Below are positions 1-12,064 of a stretch of 64,000 nucleotides of DNA, piece after piece (positions within the stretch are counted from its first letter, which is position 1; each line of letters starts with the position of its first letter). The notes under the pieces are model-generated. The model saw only the letters and a list, made by a program, of their open reading frames with translations. It was not told the origin of the DNA and made no database searches. The translations under genes and the position numbers were made by a program. The stretch comes from Liolophura sinensis (lineage: Eukaryota; Mollusca; Polyplacophora; Chitonida; Chitonidae). Location of the stretch: contig NC_088301.1 in the NCBI RefSeq assembly GCF_032854445.1, forward strand, positions 31,649,830 through 31,713,829, in the 5' to 3' direction.

Positions 1-2705
1 CATTGGTAAAGGGGTGATAAAAGAATGACATTCGAGACCGCTATTTCTGTGATAAATCTGATAGTATTTGGCTTGTAATCCACTTGACTTCAAACAACTT
101 TGACCTCGTCATGAAATGCTTCACAGAGCCCAAAGTCTGAACTGAAGACGATAGGGCTCAGTTATGAGAGGTTTATTTATTAAATATGAAACGAAATATA
201 CGAATTATCAAAAGAGAGAAACAAATATATGCAATTGCAAACCCTGGTCGTGATTCTAAACAGGGGAAAACGTCAAGCTATAGAAAATATCAACACACTT
301 ATTGTCCAGGAATTAAAAACGTTTATATCACGGGACTAGGAACATCAAACAACTCATAGAGCTCATAACATTATTAATACTCCAAATTAACTAACAACTC
401 TTCGGACACATTTAACCTTTAAAAAATGAGTTATGAACTTGATAACATTATAAAAACCTTCTGTGATGCCATAAACGAGAACCTCATACTGGTCCTTTGG
501 ACCTTTATCTAATATACCACACACCCAGTGGATGTGATTATGGGGTTTGTAGTTTCAACCTGAGGACAAATGTTAGAAATCAAACGATTTATATATTTAC
601 ATATTTTAACCTGGAGACCATCTTAGACCAAGAGGATTTGTTCTTTCATTGAAAGATTATGACAAATTTTGCTTCAACGCGTGAATACGACTTGATCCAG
701 AGCGATCTTGGTGTTCAGAATCTCAAAAACAACAAATATTATAGCAATTTTGCGTCTGTCTGTTTTCCTTTGTTTGTAAGTCGGGAAATTTTACACCCTG
801 CAGTTAAGATTTCCAGATCTGTCGCTCATATATTTGTACTTGACATGTCACCAACGTATTCATATGTAGGCCTACACAAGAAAAAATTGCACATTTCTCT
901 CGTCCGCTGTATTGGATAAATCCTCACTTTATCGTCCCTCATCCTTTATTTTCTAGTCAATGAAAGTGCCGAATTAAATCAAGGAATCGCCATGTCTGTG
1001 TGGATAGTCTCAATAAAATCAGGCAGGTTGTCCAGTAGAGAAATGATGAAGGTCGAAGATGATCCCTTCCACCTTCACAAAGATCCACACAGCTGCCAGT
1101 AGCTCTGATATTAATGCAGTCATATGTTGATATTGGCTGACTTGTTAACCCTAAACTCTTATATCCATCCACGATATTTGAAAAAATCATAACTCAGTAC
1201 GGAATAGGCCCGCAGTTTACGTGTCTGACCGCGTGATCACGAAGCTGTCTTAGCCATAACTTCAAAACAGTTTACTACGCTAACATTGTGACTTACCCTG
1301 AGATTTTTTACTTTAATAGCTAGAGTTGATTTATCAGGAAATTGAAATTTAGCGTGAAAGTTTAAATCTAAGTTCAGGAATAAGTAAAGTTTTAAGTAAT
1401 AAAAACCACAAGTTAAAACTAATATTGGGTTTAGTAAGACAGCGTTGTGATCCTGGTGCCACGAATTCAAATTACTAAAGCTATAAAGAGACGAGTGCTT
1501 AAGGTTTGAAGAGTGATTTTGTTTTATTTCTGTCTTTTTTTTGCTTAGTTTCAAACGCCGTATCGTTTTTCAAGAATATTTCTCAAAGGCCACCTTTTTT
1601 TTCGCGGAAAAAAAAGAAATAAACTTTTACTACATGCAAAACTACAAGTTAAGACCGAAGTTATGACTATCACAGTCAGCAGCAGTATCCCCGACCCAAT
1701 CGTTACTGCCCTCCAAGCTCTAAGTCCATTTTAGTCCTCAAGGCCCCATTATTCATTTGTCAGAAAAAAAACCCTCCTGCGATACATATCGCTAAAGGTA
1801 AAAAGACTCCTAGTGTACCATGTGACCTGTCAGAAATGTTAGTTAATTTTTTTTGATTACGTATGCTATAACATGAGCACCCGCGGACAGTGTGATAAAA
1901 TGCTTGACAAAAAAAAAACTTTTTCCACGTAAAGGCATTCGTGTTCAAGCCCTGTGGAGCATTTCTGGCGCTTCCACCTTTCTGAGACGTTTTTTTCGTA
2001 AGGTGATTACGTACTACTGGTGCGTATGTGCTGCGTCGTAATTAAAAAGAACTCTGTTGACTACAGCTGGTACCCAATTCTTTATGATGGACATAAATTG
2101 ACAGTTAGAATGAAAGTAGATCAGATGTTGTTCACATTTTTAATTGCCACTGCAGTATAGTTTTGCAGTGCTTATCCAGGTTACTGCTGATTTTATGGCC
2201 TGGGTAAGTTGGTTATAATTTCGAAATGGTTCCCGTGTTGTATTTTATTACAATTTCGGCGCTTTCTAATCCAAAGCATTCCTTTGTGCGTGTGTGTGAA
2301 AGATAACGAAGTGCTGGGTGTATGGAATAGGAATGTCCAGGAAATGAAGCTCTTCCACACCACACTGTGTTCCACGAATTATAACAACTAGCATGAAATA
2401 TACCCTCTGCCCTTTTGAGATTTGCTAAAGGTTGTAGATCTGATGATCACTGGACATGTAACAGTTCACACCACATGGCCTGGAGCCTCATCTCCGGCCG
2501 AGCCGTTACGAGCCGGCAGCAAGTATGTCAACCGAAATAATACCAATGCATTTAAATCAGTTGAATTATGCTCCTGAACCCTGATCGCAGCTCCACCCCT
2601 CCAACTTGCATGTACTCTTCCCACAACCCATAGCCTGCATGGCTTAGTCACTATGTTCAGCTTTAAATTCTAATATTCTTTGTTTTTGTTTGTTCTTCCT
2701 TGCAG
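1..2705. other. Non-coding stretch, probably intron 1 or upstream of the Cys-rich peptide gene
   Basis: I see no convincing exon, RNA gene or repeat here. The open frames (for example 659-919 on + and 1237-1554 on -) have no recognisable domain. A short + frame at 2110-2157 starts MKVDQMLFTFLIATAV and looks like a signal peptide. Its only possible GT donor (2155) is phase 0, which does not fit the phase-1 exon at 2706, so I do not join them. Confidence 0.5.
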
Positions 2706-2759
2706 ATAATAGTTTTCACAACGAGGACTCGAAATGTGAGAGCAGCCAGGCCTTATTTG
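2706..2759 (+). CDS. Internal exon of a cysteine-rich secreted-type peptide gene
   Basis: This 54-base exon lies between a strong acceptor (T-rich tract ending TTCCTTGCAG at 2705) and a consensus donor GTAAGT at 2760. Both ends are phase 1. In the frame that joins to the exon at 4195 it encodes NSFHNEDSKCESSQALF, a polar stretch with one cysteine, followed by a glycine codon split over the junction. The exon has no start codon, so an upstream exon, expected to carry a signal peptide, must exist. I could not find it in 1-2705, so it may lie left of the window. Phase-0 reading is also open across the junction but gives no cysteine pattern. Function is unknown. The layout suggests the linker between a leader and a mature disulfide-rich domain. 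Confidence 0.7.
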
Positions 2760-4194
2760 GTAAGTTGTCCAAGGTGACCGTGTGTGTAAAAACCGACAAA
2801 CGGAAGCATAACTTGCTAATTAGAAATAAAAATATGATAAAACGAGAGAAAGACTGGCTTCCAGTGTAAATGTAGCTCTGAAAAACACCTCCTCGCGGAG
2901 ACAGTCAGTCTCCACACAACAATAGACTAGAAATAGTGTGTAGTTTAGTGCCTCGCAGTTTGCAGTTTTTGACTGTGTGTAAAATAAAAGCCGGTTACTT
3001 AACAGTATACCTAACCCCGCATGTAGGAGACTGGAAGACAACGTACCGATTGCGATTCCGTTTCCTTTTGGCTACACTGTTGAATGTCCCGACGGTACGA
3101 GTGTTATGTCACTAGGTCTATTTGATCACTTTCTACAGAGATGCCGCTCCACTTTATGTTACACTGGGTTCACGCCGTGATTCCCAAGGTGCTGGCACTT
3201 ACATTCTGCTGCTATCTAACATCGCAAAGGGACCCTGATTAAACTTAGCACATTACCATTTCAGCAAATATGCCAAACTGTAATTGGTAACCCATTAAGA
3301 TTTATTTTACCAAAGTGGTGTTGCATGATTGTATTTTGAATCGTGTACATTGTTTCTCAAAAATGTTTTCGGCATCTCTCTTTTTTTTTATTTATAAATG
3401 TTTTTAAGGTTTGAAATTTACATTTTACACTAATATTGCGCGAGGTATATAAATCAATATTATTTTATCTGATTTAAAAATCCTGATTTTGTGTCTAAGA
3501 CTGCTTCCTAATGCTGAGCTCATTCCTTTTACAACACAGGGTATGCTTATTTTTTCTCTCCAAGGCGGAGTGATATCTTCTTAAAATCAAGGTCATATAT
3601 TGATAAATGGATGTGTCAGTTTAGCGCCATATGCCGACATATGGTTATATGTATACGTCATTGGCATTGGCATTGGTACTGGCATATGCGTGAACTTCTT
3701 CATATCAGGTTTTCACATATAGTCAAGCAATAACCATCAGTCAAATATGATGATGCCGGTAACACTTCCCTAATTCAGAGTGAGGATAGTTGGTGGAGGG
3801 TTGGGTAGCGGGGTGTTTTTGATACATTACTGAATCTATACGCCAAAACTGAAGAGTTTGATTTTGGAAACGAAAAAGGAAATTTTAATTATCGGCTTGG
3901 TTTGTCTTTTACTCTATTGGAAACACAGACGTTAGTGACATTAATAAGCTTAGATATTCTTCAGAAGAAACTCGGAAATTTTCGGGATAGCTTATTACCT
4001 CTTGAGACGAAATTTCAGGCGGCGACCGTCATCTCCACTAAATTACTTTCTAGTTCTCCAAACAGTGTTAGTAATAACTTACTAATAACTATTAATAACA
4101 GTATCAAGGACGTTCAAGTTTTTTTCAGATTGCAAACAGTATATTATAAAAACACATCAGTAAAACTGTGCTGTTCTTGATTCCACATTTGCAG
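2760..4194 (+). other. Phase-1 intron of the Cys-rich peptide gene
   Basis: The intron is 1,435 bases, starting GTAAGTTG and ending CCACATTTGCAG. It is AT-rich and holds no recognisable repeat family. The frame at 3902-4180 is spurious. Confidence 0.65.
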
Positions 4195-4343
4195 GTTGCT
4201 ATGTGGATGCCTGTGTACCCCAGTTTGTGGCCTGTGCTAGGCGATCTCTATCAAGTGTGGGTTTCGACAGCTGTAAGGTGAAACATCGGATCTGCGCCGT
4301 ACGTTGTATGACCGAGGCCTCTCTGGACGATATCGCCAGATAG
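4195..4343 (+). CDS. Terminal exon: mature domain of a cysteine-rich helical-hairpin-like peptide
   Basis: After the acceptor TTTGCAG the frame carried from the 54-base exon reads 48 codons to TAG at 4341. Cysteines fall at exon residues 1, 6, 13, 26, 33 and 37, giving CX4CX6CX12CX6CX3C. It opens CYVDACVPQFVAC and closes CKVKHRICAVRC, followed by a polar tail ending DDIAR. The near mirror symmetry (C..C......C then C......C...C) is the spacing expected of two short helices pinned by disulfides. Small secreted peptides with this type of layout are common in invertebrates, but I recognise no named family. With the cysteine in the previous exon there are seven, so an eighth may lie in the missing first exon. 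Possible roles such as defence peptide, venom-like or signalling peptide are speculation. Confidence 0.75.
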
Positions 4344-5165
4344 TTGGTTTTGCCGGCAAACGCCATGGACGTGGAAAACTTCTACTCCTGAGTGAACAAA
4401 GAAACTTTACTTTATCCAAGCGATATGAACCAATGTGTCCAACTGTTGATGGCTATATAAACCCTGTACTAAACAACCCTGTCTCAGCATTATAGTTTAT
4501 ATTGATTCTGTTGTTGTTGTCAATATTATCCGTGATTTTCTTCTCAAATGTGTGTAATATGCCTTAACCACCCAAATCCACCTACTTTGTTTTCCTTCAC
4601 CCGTCCTTATGTAGTTGAATATTAGTCTCGAAACCTCACATTCGCTGTTTTCCAATAGCATTTTAGGAACAGAGGCAGATTTTCGCCCACTGTCTTTCAG
4701 CTCCGTGGACACTGCTCCTTCCATGTTGTATCTAGCCATTGTTCTATATGTATCTGTTAGTAGACGCCCCCAACCCTCACCCTCCCACACAACCCACGAG
4801 CCAGCTATCCCTTCAATGGCCCCCACCCAGACAATGAGAATTGCTCCGGATCCCTTCTAAGCATGGCTCACCCACAGGGAAATCCATAGCTAACGGTTGC
4901 TCATTTTTCAGATTTACGCTTAGTGCTAAGTTAACTCTATGTGTGGCATGCTGTTTCGATCGTCTTTTTTGTGTTTATTATATTCTATGTAAGACAGGGT
5001 AACTGGACTCAGCTATCCAGCTGCATTCAAACAATCCGTGTGACAATCTGCTGCTATACTTCAACTCCACCGAATCGTACATGTCCGATCTCTCCAGAAT
5101 TCTCTCCGGATGGATCGTCATAACTTATCTCACTAAGGTTCAATAAACGTTTTTCAAAGTACAGT
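4344..5165 (+). other. 3' UTR of the Cys-rich peptide gene
   Basis: About 820 bases follow the stop before the first canonical poly(A) signal. Frames open on either strand here (4497-4826 -, 4615-4860 +) have no recognisable features. Confidence 0.5.
5142..5147 (+). terminator. Poly(A) signal AATAAA
   Basis: This is the first AATAAA downstream of the stop at 4343. It is followed within 10-25 bases by a T-rich stretch suitable for cleavage. Confidence 0.5.
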
Positions 5166-5249
5166 TTTCCCCGGTTTTTATTTTTTTTTCTTGTTTTCGA
5201 CCCCAAAATAAAACCCACAGTCTTGCAAGATTGTCATAAGTATTAAGCT

Positions 5250-5525
5250 ATTTATGTATTTATTTATTTGATTGTTGTTTAACCCAAAACACTTATGTGG
5301 TGGTGGTCATCTTTTGGGCTGAGGAAACAGAAGCGGTCGGGTAAATCACCGGCAATTGGCAAGGTACTGACGAACTGTCGCACATGTGACATTCAGAGCC
5401 CACCGTGTTTGTCACACGAACTGTAAGAGTAGGGGAATCTACAAATTTCCTGTCCAAGACCTACTTTGAAACCGCACCCTGTGTGCCCTAGCAATAGAAA
5501 GAAAAGCACCGTAACAGCTTGCCTT
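5250..5525 (-). repeat. SINE-B copy, reverse orientation
   Basis: It begins with the reversed A-rich tail (TATTTATTTATTTGATTG, then TTGTTTAAC) and ends near 5525 with a tRNA-like head whose reverse complement contains GGTTTCAAAGT, a box-B-like motif. The same order of blocks recurs at 49175 and 52630, which defines a family distinct from SINE-A. Confidence 0.6.
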
Positions 5526-7888
5526 AATTGAGTTATTCATTTATTTGAATTGGGTATTATACGCCCGTGGAATTCACCAACTTTGTTAAAGTCAGTCTTT
5601 AACAAAACATATATCCATTGTGAGCTATGGCCGAATTTTATGTCGAATTATGGCGATGTGAGTTAGTGAAATAGATCATGTGTGTATTCATAACGTTTTA
5701 CTTCTGACATGTATAAAACTCATCAGGTGACAAATAGACAAATTTGTCACGTGCCTGACATTTTATGACCTCACATATTCCGCCTGTGAAAGTCCCGTAG
5801 AGCCTGATGACTGATGACGATAACGTCATGATTGATGACGTCATAAAATTTTGATTTGTTTACAAGCCTCACCGTGCCATTCACATGCGAAACAACAAAG
5901 TCAGTCTTTTTTTTGTGTTTGTGGTTTTTATTAGTAAATGTATTTACGTCACATCACTGGGAGGTCTTTTCCAGAGCATTGGAGTTGCTATCAACAATGG
6001 TATGTGGGCTCATCGATTGTAATGACTTCTCTGAAGATTACAAGATCCTCATTATCTCGTTCACCTTAGCGTTGTCCTCACTGCAGCCCATCGACCAATC
6101 ATCAGTAAGGTTACAAAGAAGTCGACCTTACCTTTTCTATTTGTATTTCGAATGTTAAATGAACGCGAACGAGTAAGAGTATGTAACTTTATGGAATAAT
6201 GTTTAATTGGCATCCTTAGACGAGGGCGAGTATGTTACACCCTACAATGAAGTCGACTTTCTCTCAATATTATTTATGATGTATTAACTTATTTTTACAA
6301 GAAACTGGACTTTTTGTCGGTGTTATTTGTGCTGAATTAAACGGCGAGCGTGTTATTTTACCTTGATCACGTTCACCTTTTTGTTACGTCTTCTACCTTA
6401 CAGATTTAACAGTCCATATCGATTTTGCTCAAGATTATATAGATCTTATAAGAACATTTTTAAAACACCAAGTAAAGCTAGTCCCATAAACAATTTCCTC
6501 ATTACATTCTAGAGATCTCTATCAATTCTTCTTCTTGTCCCAAAATCGTGAAAGTTTCAGGCTGGCGAAAAAAAAAAAAACAGAATTCTAAAGCATTTAT
6601 GCATTGACCGCATTCCTTAATGGCTATGTAATTGTCCGGTGCCGCTGGTTTAAGATATCTGAAGTGGTTTCGGTACAACGTCGGTAAATTAAACAAGCGA
6701 TGCATAACTTATATAATAATCATACGTGAATCAATAAATTACTCAGACTGCGAAATGTTTAATGAAGTCACCCTTTCTTGCAGCATACGTGTTTATATAA
6801 CGTTTTCATATATTTCTAGGGAAAATAGGCTCCTGTTTTAGTGAAGTGCACACAGAAACCACTTAATAGCTATGCCTTTCATATCCGCCTACAAATACCT
6901 TCTCATCGTTTCCATACCCCCTTTTCTTCTCTTCATCCAGGAATGAAAAAACTAGCCAGAGACCTTATAAACGCCGGGATAAGATAAATAAACTGTAGAA
7001 ATTCTCTTTGTTTCCTAATTCTGTTGCCAAGCATTGCAGTTTCACATTAGTTTTATTTGACTTTTATGCCTGACCGCCAGAGACTTCTTCGCAGAACGGG
7101 CCAAAGTGAATTAAAAGTAGTCCATCTTTTCACTTCCACCATCTTTATCGCAGACTAAACTTCTGTAACAGACTTACCACCAGGCTTGACACATGAAGCA
7201 TTGTAGCCTAGGTACAGATATTGCAAGCTGCTGTCGCTGGATTCTCATGTACAACGAAACGCAACTTTCACAAAACCTTCATTCACAATGGTCTCTTGAT
7301 TTTTACCGCATAAAAATCTCTGATGTATAGAAACTTTTGGTAAGAGACTACAAGTTGAACTTGTAACTTCTGACTAAAGGGCTATATTCTAGCTTCTACC
7401 TCCAAGCTTGCCACAATTACATTGCAAGCTCAAATTCAGCTCCTGCCGGTTGGACTGCCTCTTTAAGTCGAGCGGTTTTTACCAGATTTTCGTCACTCAT
7501 ATACCTGACCAGTGTCGTACAATTAATTGAGATCACTTTTTTTCATCGCAAGAATACTTTTTGCTGTAAGTGATAAGTATTACTGATAGTTTGAATACAA
7601 CGATGTGCTGACCTCAAGTCGTTCACCTGAGTGTCGTGTTGTACTCAACCGGGTCTGATATTTGCGAGGTTTGTTAAGGACACTATTTAAAAATAAATCT
7701 CTTAAATTTAACAGAAAGTTTATTGTTTGAGTGATTCTGGGGTTTATTTACTTATTATGACAGCAGATTTATTTTGTCATTGAATCAGATTATTTTGTTA
7801 AATATAGCACGCATATTGTATTAATTCAACATACAGATTGCATTAGACATGACGCCATATTGCTTATGCAGTATGTTATAATAACAGA
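5526..7888. other. Intergenic stretch without a recognised gene
   Basis: It contains a cluster of CRE-like sites (see 5815-5843). At 6941 there is a terminal-exon-like segment: a strong acceptor, 18 open codons and an AATAAA at 6987. No other exon joins it. Nothing else is supportable. Confidence 0.4.
5815..5843. promoter_or_regulatory. CRE-like palindromes
   Basis: A perfect CRE (TGACGTCA) lies at 5836-5843. A gapped inverted pair of half sites, TGACG and CGTCA, spans 5815-5828. A further TTACGTCAC site lies near 5945. They match binding sites of CREB/ATF bZIP factors, but no downstream gene was recognised, so function is unproven. Confidence 0.3.
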
Positions 7889-7957
7889 GCCACCGTTGTG
7901 TAAGTGAAATATTCTTGAGTACGGCGTAAGAATCCAATGAAATAAATAAATAAATAC
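7889..7957 (+). repeat. SINE-A 3' end fragment
   Basis: It matches the 3' end of the family: AAGTGAAATATTCTTGAG, TACGGCGTAA, then the AATAAATAAATAAAT tail. The head and core are missing. Confidence 0.75.
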
Positions 7958-9714
7958 AACATAACATATTGTAGCAACAATCCGATAACCCTCAGAGCGT
8001 CTGTTAAAATCAACGAGTTGTTTTTATATCGAGTACAAATGTAGAAAGGTCAGGACGGTGAAAACATCATAACAAAAGTGTACAGCAATAAAATTCAGCT
8101 CTTACCATGCAGGATATTATGTTTGGGGATGGATTCGTGGCGTAGTCGAGAAGTGATTAGAAAATCTACATTGTACGGTGAACATTCTAAAGCAGAATTG
8201 ACCATGTACTTCCTTTGTCTAGATGGAGACGTTGATAATTATTACTCTAATGCCTTATTTTCTCTCATATGTACTTCCGGTGAAGAGTCACGTCATATTC
8301 TCGATAAGATCAAATTAGACTGCGTGGACTGGCGAGACTTGGGAATAAAGTCAACTCGTGTACTTGCCCTGCATTTTTCTGTCAATGTGGATTACCGTTC
8401 TCTTTGTGCGTACACCTACCCGTAAACCTGAACGCAGGTGTCTGAGCAGCTAATGTAATGTACGGTGTTACACCCCAGTGGAACAGATAAGCGTGTTTAA
8501 CAGGTGAAAACCACATTGAAAAGTTTAGACGTTAAAAAGCTATGTTAAAAGCAGCCCTCTCATTTAGAATGTGAGTGATTGTGTTCCAAGGATTCTCAGC
8601 CTTTCTCGATTGACTGATTAGACTTATAACTGATCGCCATTTCGGTAATATTGCCACCATATCGCGGCAAGACTATCCTGACCTTTGCTTTGCGCTTTAC
8701 AGCCTAACATGGAAACGACGTCGAACGATAGGCAGTGTGCAGGCTTTCCGATGTCTCATCAGCCATGCACACCTCTCTTAAAAATTTATCACAGCTGGCT
8801 AATGAACATCAAACGCCATCCTAAAACCCCTGGCACATCATCAGATGGAACAGTTACTGGTTAAAGCTACTTACTTAATGCTGAGAGACGGACTTTCGTA
8901 CCGGGTTATTTTCATTTCTTTGAACACAACCAAAAGTCGAACCTCTGGCGGTGTATTAATTTTGGCGCCACTGACATAATACTGAAACCAACCGTAGGAC
9001 TTTAGAGTCATTTCTGAAAAAGTGTGGAGCGATATTAATTATGGATGACACAGTGATGGACAAAAGACGACTGAATGTAGGCCATATGCTTGGGAAGGTC
9101 AGCTGATGGTCAGGCCTGGAAATCGAACAAAGACACCCTGCCAACAGCTTTTTAATTCTTTACAATATTCTCCTCAGCTAATGATTGATGTAGAACTTTC
9201 CCTCTCCGAAACATGAAACCCGCTTCTGGCTAACAAAAACCGGATATAAAGTTGATCCTTGAACTGGACTTACAAATAAGAAGAACTTAAAAACGCCGAG
9301 ACTTGGATGTTGCTGTAATTTACTAATGCTGCTCGTGGTAGGATAATGAACCCACGTGGGCACTAAGAATCTTCTGCTTCTGAGAAGTCATGTGGATATC
9401 TTGCTCTGCAGGCCGAAATATTGATTGACGATTCGCGTCATCATGTTTATTGGTAATCACAAACAGGACTTCTGTCATCACTGAACACATCAGCAACCGG
9501 GTTTAAATAAAGCGAAGAGTGCACAAACTTCAAAAACAATGTTCTTCATATTTCATACTTTCCTAATAAGCATTATTGAGATGAAGGATTAAGATTAAAA
9601 TGAGACAACAGTGTTCTTGAATTACAAAACGATTGTTTTATTATTTGAAATTTAGTCCGAAATTTAACGCTGGTCAGGTAAAGGTTAAAGTACACAGACA
9701 AAAACATTTGTGTG
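7958..9714. other. Intergenic stretch without a recognised gene
   Basis: The longest frame, 8078-8425 (+), reads about 98 residues from an ATG at 8132. A fair acceptor (CTCTTACCATGCAG) sits just upstream. It has no recognisable domain and no partner exon, so I do not call it a gene. Confidence 0.35.
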
Positions 9715-9960
9715 GTTTCATTTAACACAGAAGTGTGTTACCCCAACACAAACGTGTGTTACCCCAACACAAACGTGTGTTACCCTCAACACAAACGTGT
9801 GTTACCCCAACACAAACGTGTGTTAAATAAATGTGAAGTACACGTTTGTGTTACAAAATAATAAAACGCAAACACGACGTTGTGTTAATTGAACACAAGA
9901 CATATGGGTTCAAATGGAACACACGGCTTTATTGGTGTTCGTTTGTGTTCGTACAACACA
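9715..9960. repeat. Hairpin-forming minisatellite (AACACAAACGTGTGTT units)
   Basis: About five 21-base units occur in a row, each with the self-complementary core AACACA-AACG-TGTGTT followed by ACCCC. On the right are diverged inverted pieces (ACACGTTTGTGTTAC, GTGTTAATTGAACACAAG, TTCGTTTGTGTTCGT). Each unit could fold into a small hairpin, and the outer pieces make larger foldbacks possible. Confidence 0.75.
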
Positions 9961-11195
9961 TGTATTTTTTATTTGTAGAATAGAACAGAAGTACCTGGAG
10001 TAGAACAACGCCAAATTAAAGCCGTTTCAGGGGGAAGAGAATTAGTAAGATCCATCCTCCCCTCACTTGCGTCCGAGACATTGGTGACAATAATCGGTCG
10101 GTGTCGCTCTTGTGGCGGTTTGCGTTGCCTGACGCTCGTTGCTGACCACTGGCTCCTGGATCACGAAGCAATGTTCGAGTTAAGTCAAAATTTTAAATAA
10201 CTTTAAAACTCTGATTTCTTACTTAACAAGGTCAAAATAATGCTTGGCAATGTAAATTCTGTGTAAGTTATTGTAAAAAGATTTTCAGCTTAAAAAATGG
10301 AAAGAAAGATACCAATATTAAGGATTACAATTTTTGACTGAAGTCTGATTGCTTCGTTATCATTGCCACTTCCACATTTCTGTACGTCACATGCTGTGAA
10401 TATTCATGAGTAACTTAACGGCCAAAGGCGGGTGGTCTACCCCTTACATTCCGGTTTCGTTCACCCATTAAATGACCGCCATAGTATGAGTGAAAAATGC
10501 TTGAGTCAGCGAGAGCTATAGATTCGATACTGTAAATTGATCTCGACCGTATGATCGGTTGTAACGTTGTAACATTTTTTAACATTCGAAATAATGAATT
10601 TCAAACACTTTAGAAGGTGTTACCTTGATATTATAGTTTTTCCCTATACCAAACTGCTTGATTTATCATCAATTAAGTTACAAGTAGCATTATAGTTTGA
10701 AGACAGTATCCCATGACAGTTCGGCTTAAATTCGTTTACGCCCTTAGCGAGTAAAGTGCTGAGGCCAGGTGACTTTGCTCGATTTTGTGAAAAGCACATG
10801 AAGGACAAAGCGTATGCTTTACCACTGCTTCCCCTAAGGCTTCCTTAACACTTCCAAAGCGTTTAATCTCTGCAACGGCTGTCAGATTAACAAATGAGTA
10901 TACCAGGCAAAGCATCAGCAGGGATCAGAGTAAAATCCCGAATGCAGAGCATCGCAGAATCCCGAGTACAGAGCAAGAGCCTGACAAACTTCTCAACATT
11001 TGATTCTCTTAAAGCCAACCATACAAACTGCTAAAATAATACTGAAGGCAGCTGAACATCGTCACAGTCATGACATACTTCTCGACAGTCCCGATGTCGT
11101 GGCATTCCAGAGTACATGCAAACCGCACTAAACCTGGACAAACTTCTTGACAGCACAAGATTTTTGACATTTCATGGGTATGTTTTACAACCACG
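9961..11195. other. Intergenic stretch, nothing recognised
   Basis: No long frame, repeat copy or RNA gene is visible. A near duplicate of the phrase CAGAGCATCGCAGAATCCC/GAGTACAGAGC lies around 10935-10980. Confidence 0.4.
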
Positions 11196-11453
11196 CTACA
11201 CTGTGAGAAAGGTTTGGGTCAACTGACTCAAAAATCTGAGTTATACAACTGAGCTAATTCAACCTAGAAAACTGATATGACCAAAGATCAGCTCAGTCAT
11301 GAAAGATTTTCGCGAGTTTTCCGACTAGCCAAGTGATTCAACAATATACACAAATGAATTTCATGACACACCATATGATTCAAATTTCTGAGTTGAATTA
11401 GCTCAGTTGTGTCTCTCAGATTTTTGAGCCAGTTGACCCTTTTCTCAGTGTGG
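11196..11453. mobile_element. MITE-like element with ~65-bp terminal inverted repeats
   Basis: The left end (TACACTGTGAGAAAGG, GGGTCAACTGACTCAAAAAT, CTGAG, ACAACTGAGCTAATTCAAC) is matched in reverse complement by the right end (GTTGAATTAGCTCAGTTGTG, CTCAGATTTTTGAGCCAG, TTGACCCTTTTCTCAGTGTG). The whole is 258 bases with no transposase. That is the layout of a non-autonomous DNA transposon or foldback element. I could not identify a clean target-site duplication, so the superfamily is not assigned. Confidence 0.75.
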
Positions 11454-11799
11454 ACACGAATGACATGTGTTCCCCGAATAAGCCATGCACCAATCGATAC
11501 ATTAGGGACAAACTCACTTCCAGACCAAACAGCGACGATGTGTGAAAACACGAAGATGTATTGTCAATCTTATACATTCCATAAACACATCTCACATTCT
11601 CGCGAGCACAAAGGAAATTCATCATCATCGGCTATATTAAATCACAAGCGAGTGCAGCGGGAACACATCCAGGCACGCAATCAGACCATATGTAGTCATC
11701 AGAATTAAGTGTTCATCCACTTTTCTTTACGCTTAACATTGTTTGAGAGAACCTATAAAGACAGGTGTGTAATTGTGCTTGGGTTTTACGTCTTACTTA

Positions 11800-11960
11800 C
11801 TATTTATTTGTCCAACGACGAAGACTCAATAGCTGTTTCTACATATTCTGTGTCCTCTTGTGGTTGAGCGAGTGCTGCTGCAACAAACGTACAATGCCGA
11901 GGACACCAGACATTGCACCCCACTGAATCACACTACACTGACACCTTGCCAACCAGTCCT
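11800..11960 (-). repeat. SINE-C copy, reverse orientation
   Basis: It shares blocks with 38360-38580 in the same orientation: TACATATTCTGTGTCCTCTT, GTGGTTGAGCGAGTGCTGCT, ATGCCGAGGACACCAGACAT. Forward copies at 13625 and 23140 carry the complements (GGTGTCTTCG, AGAAGACACAGTATATG). Confidence 0.6.
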
Positions 11961-12064
11961 GTTTCCTTGCTCTAACTTTGCTTGCTCTAATGATCCGTCC
12001 CGGGTTTAATCTCACATTATGACCTACAACACAGGTACAGATAATATAGATTAACAATATGACC

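Noticed and set aside
2027-2160. Signal-peptide-like + frame (MKVDQMLFTFLIATAV at 2110-2157) as exon 1 of the Cys-rich peptide
   Set aside because: Its only usable donor is weak and phase 0, but the exon at 2706 needs phase 1.
6941-6998. Terminal-exon-like segment with a strong acceptor, 18 open codons and AATAAA
   Set aside because: There is no upstream exon to join, two frames are equally open and it is very short.
8078-8425. 115-codon + frame
   Set aside because: It starts at a non-ATG codon, and the ATG-initiated part has no domain, no conservation evidence and no partner exon.
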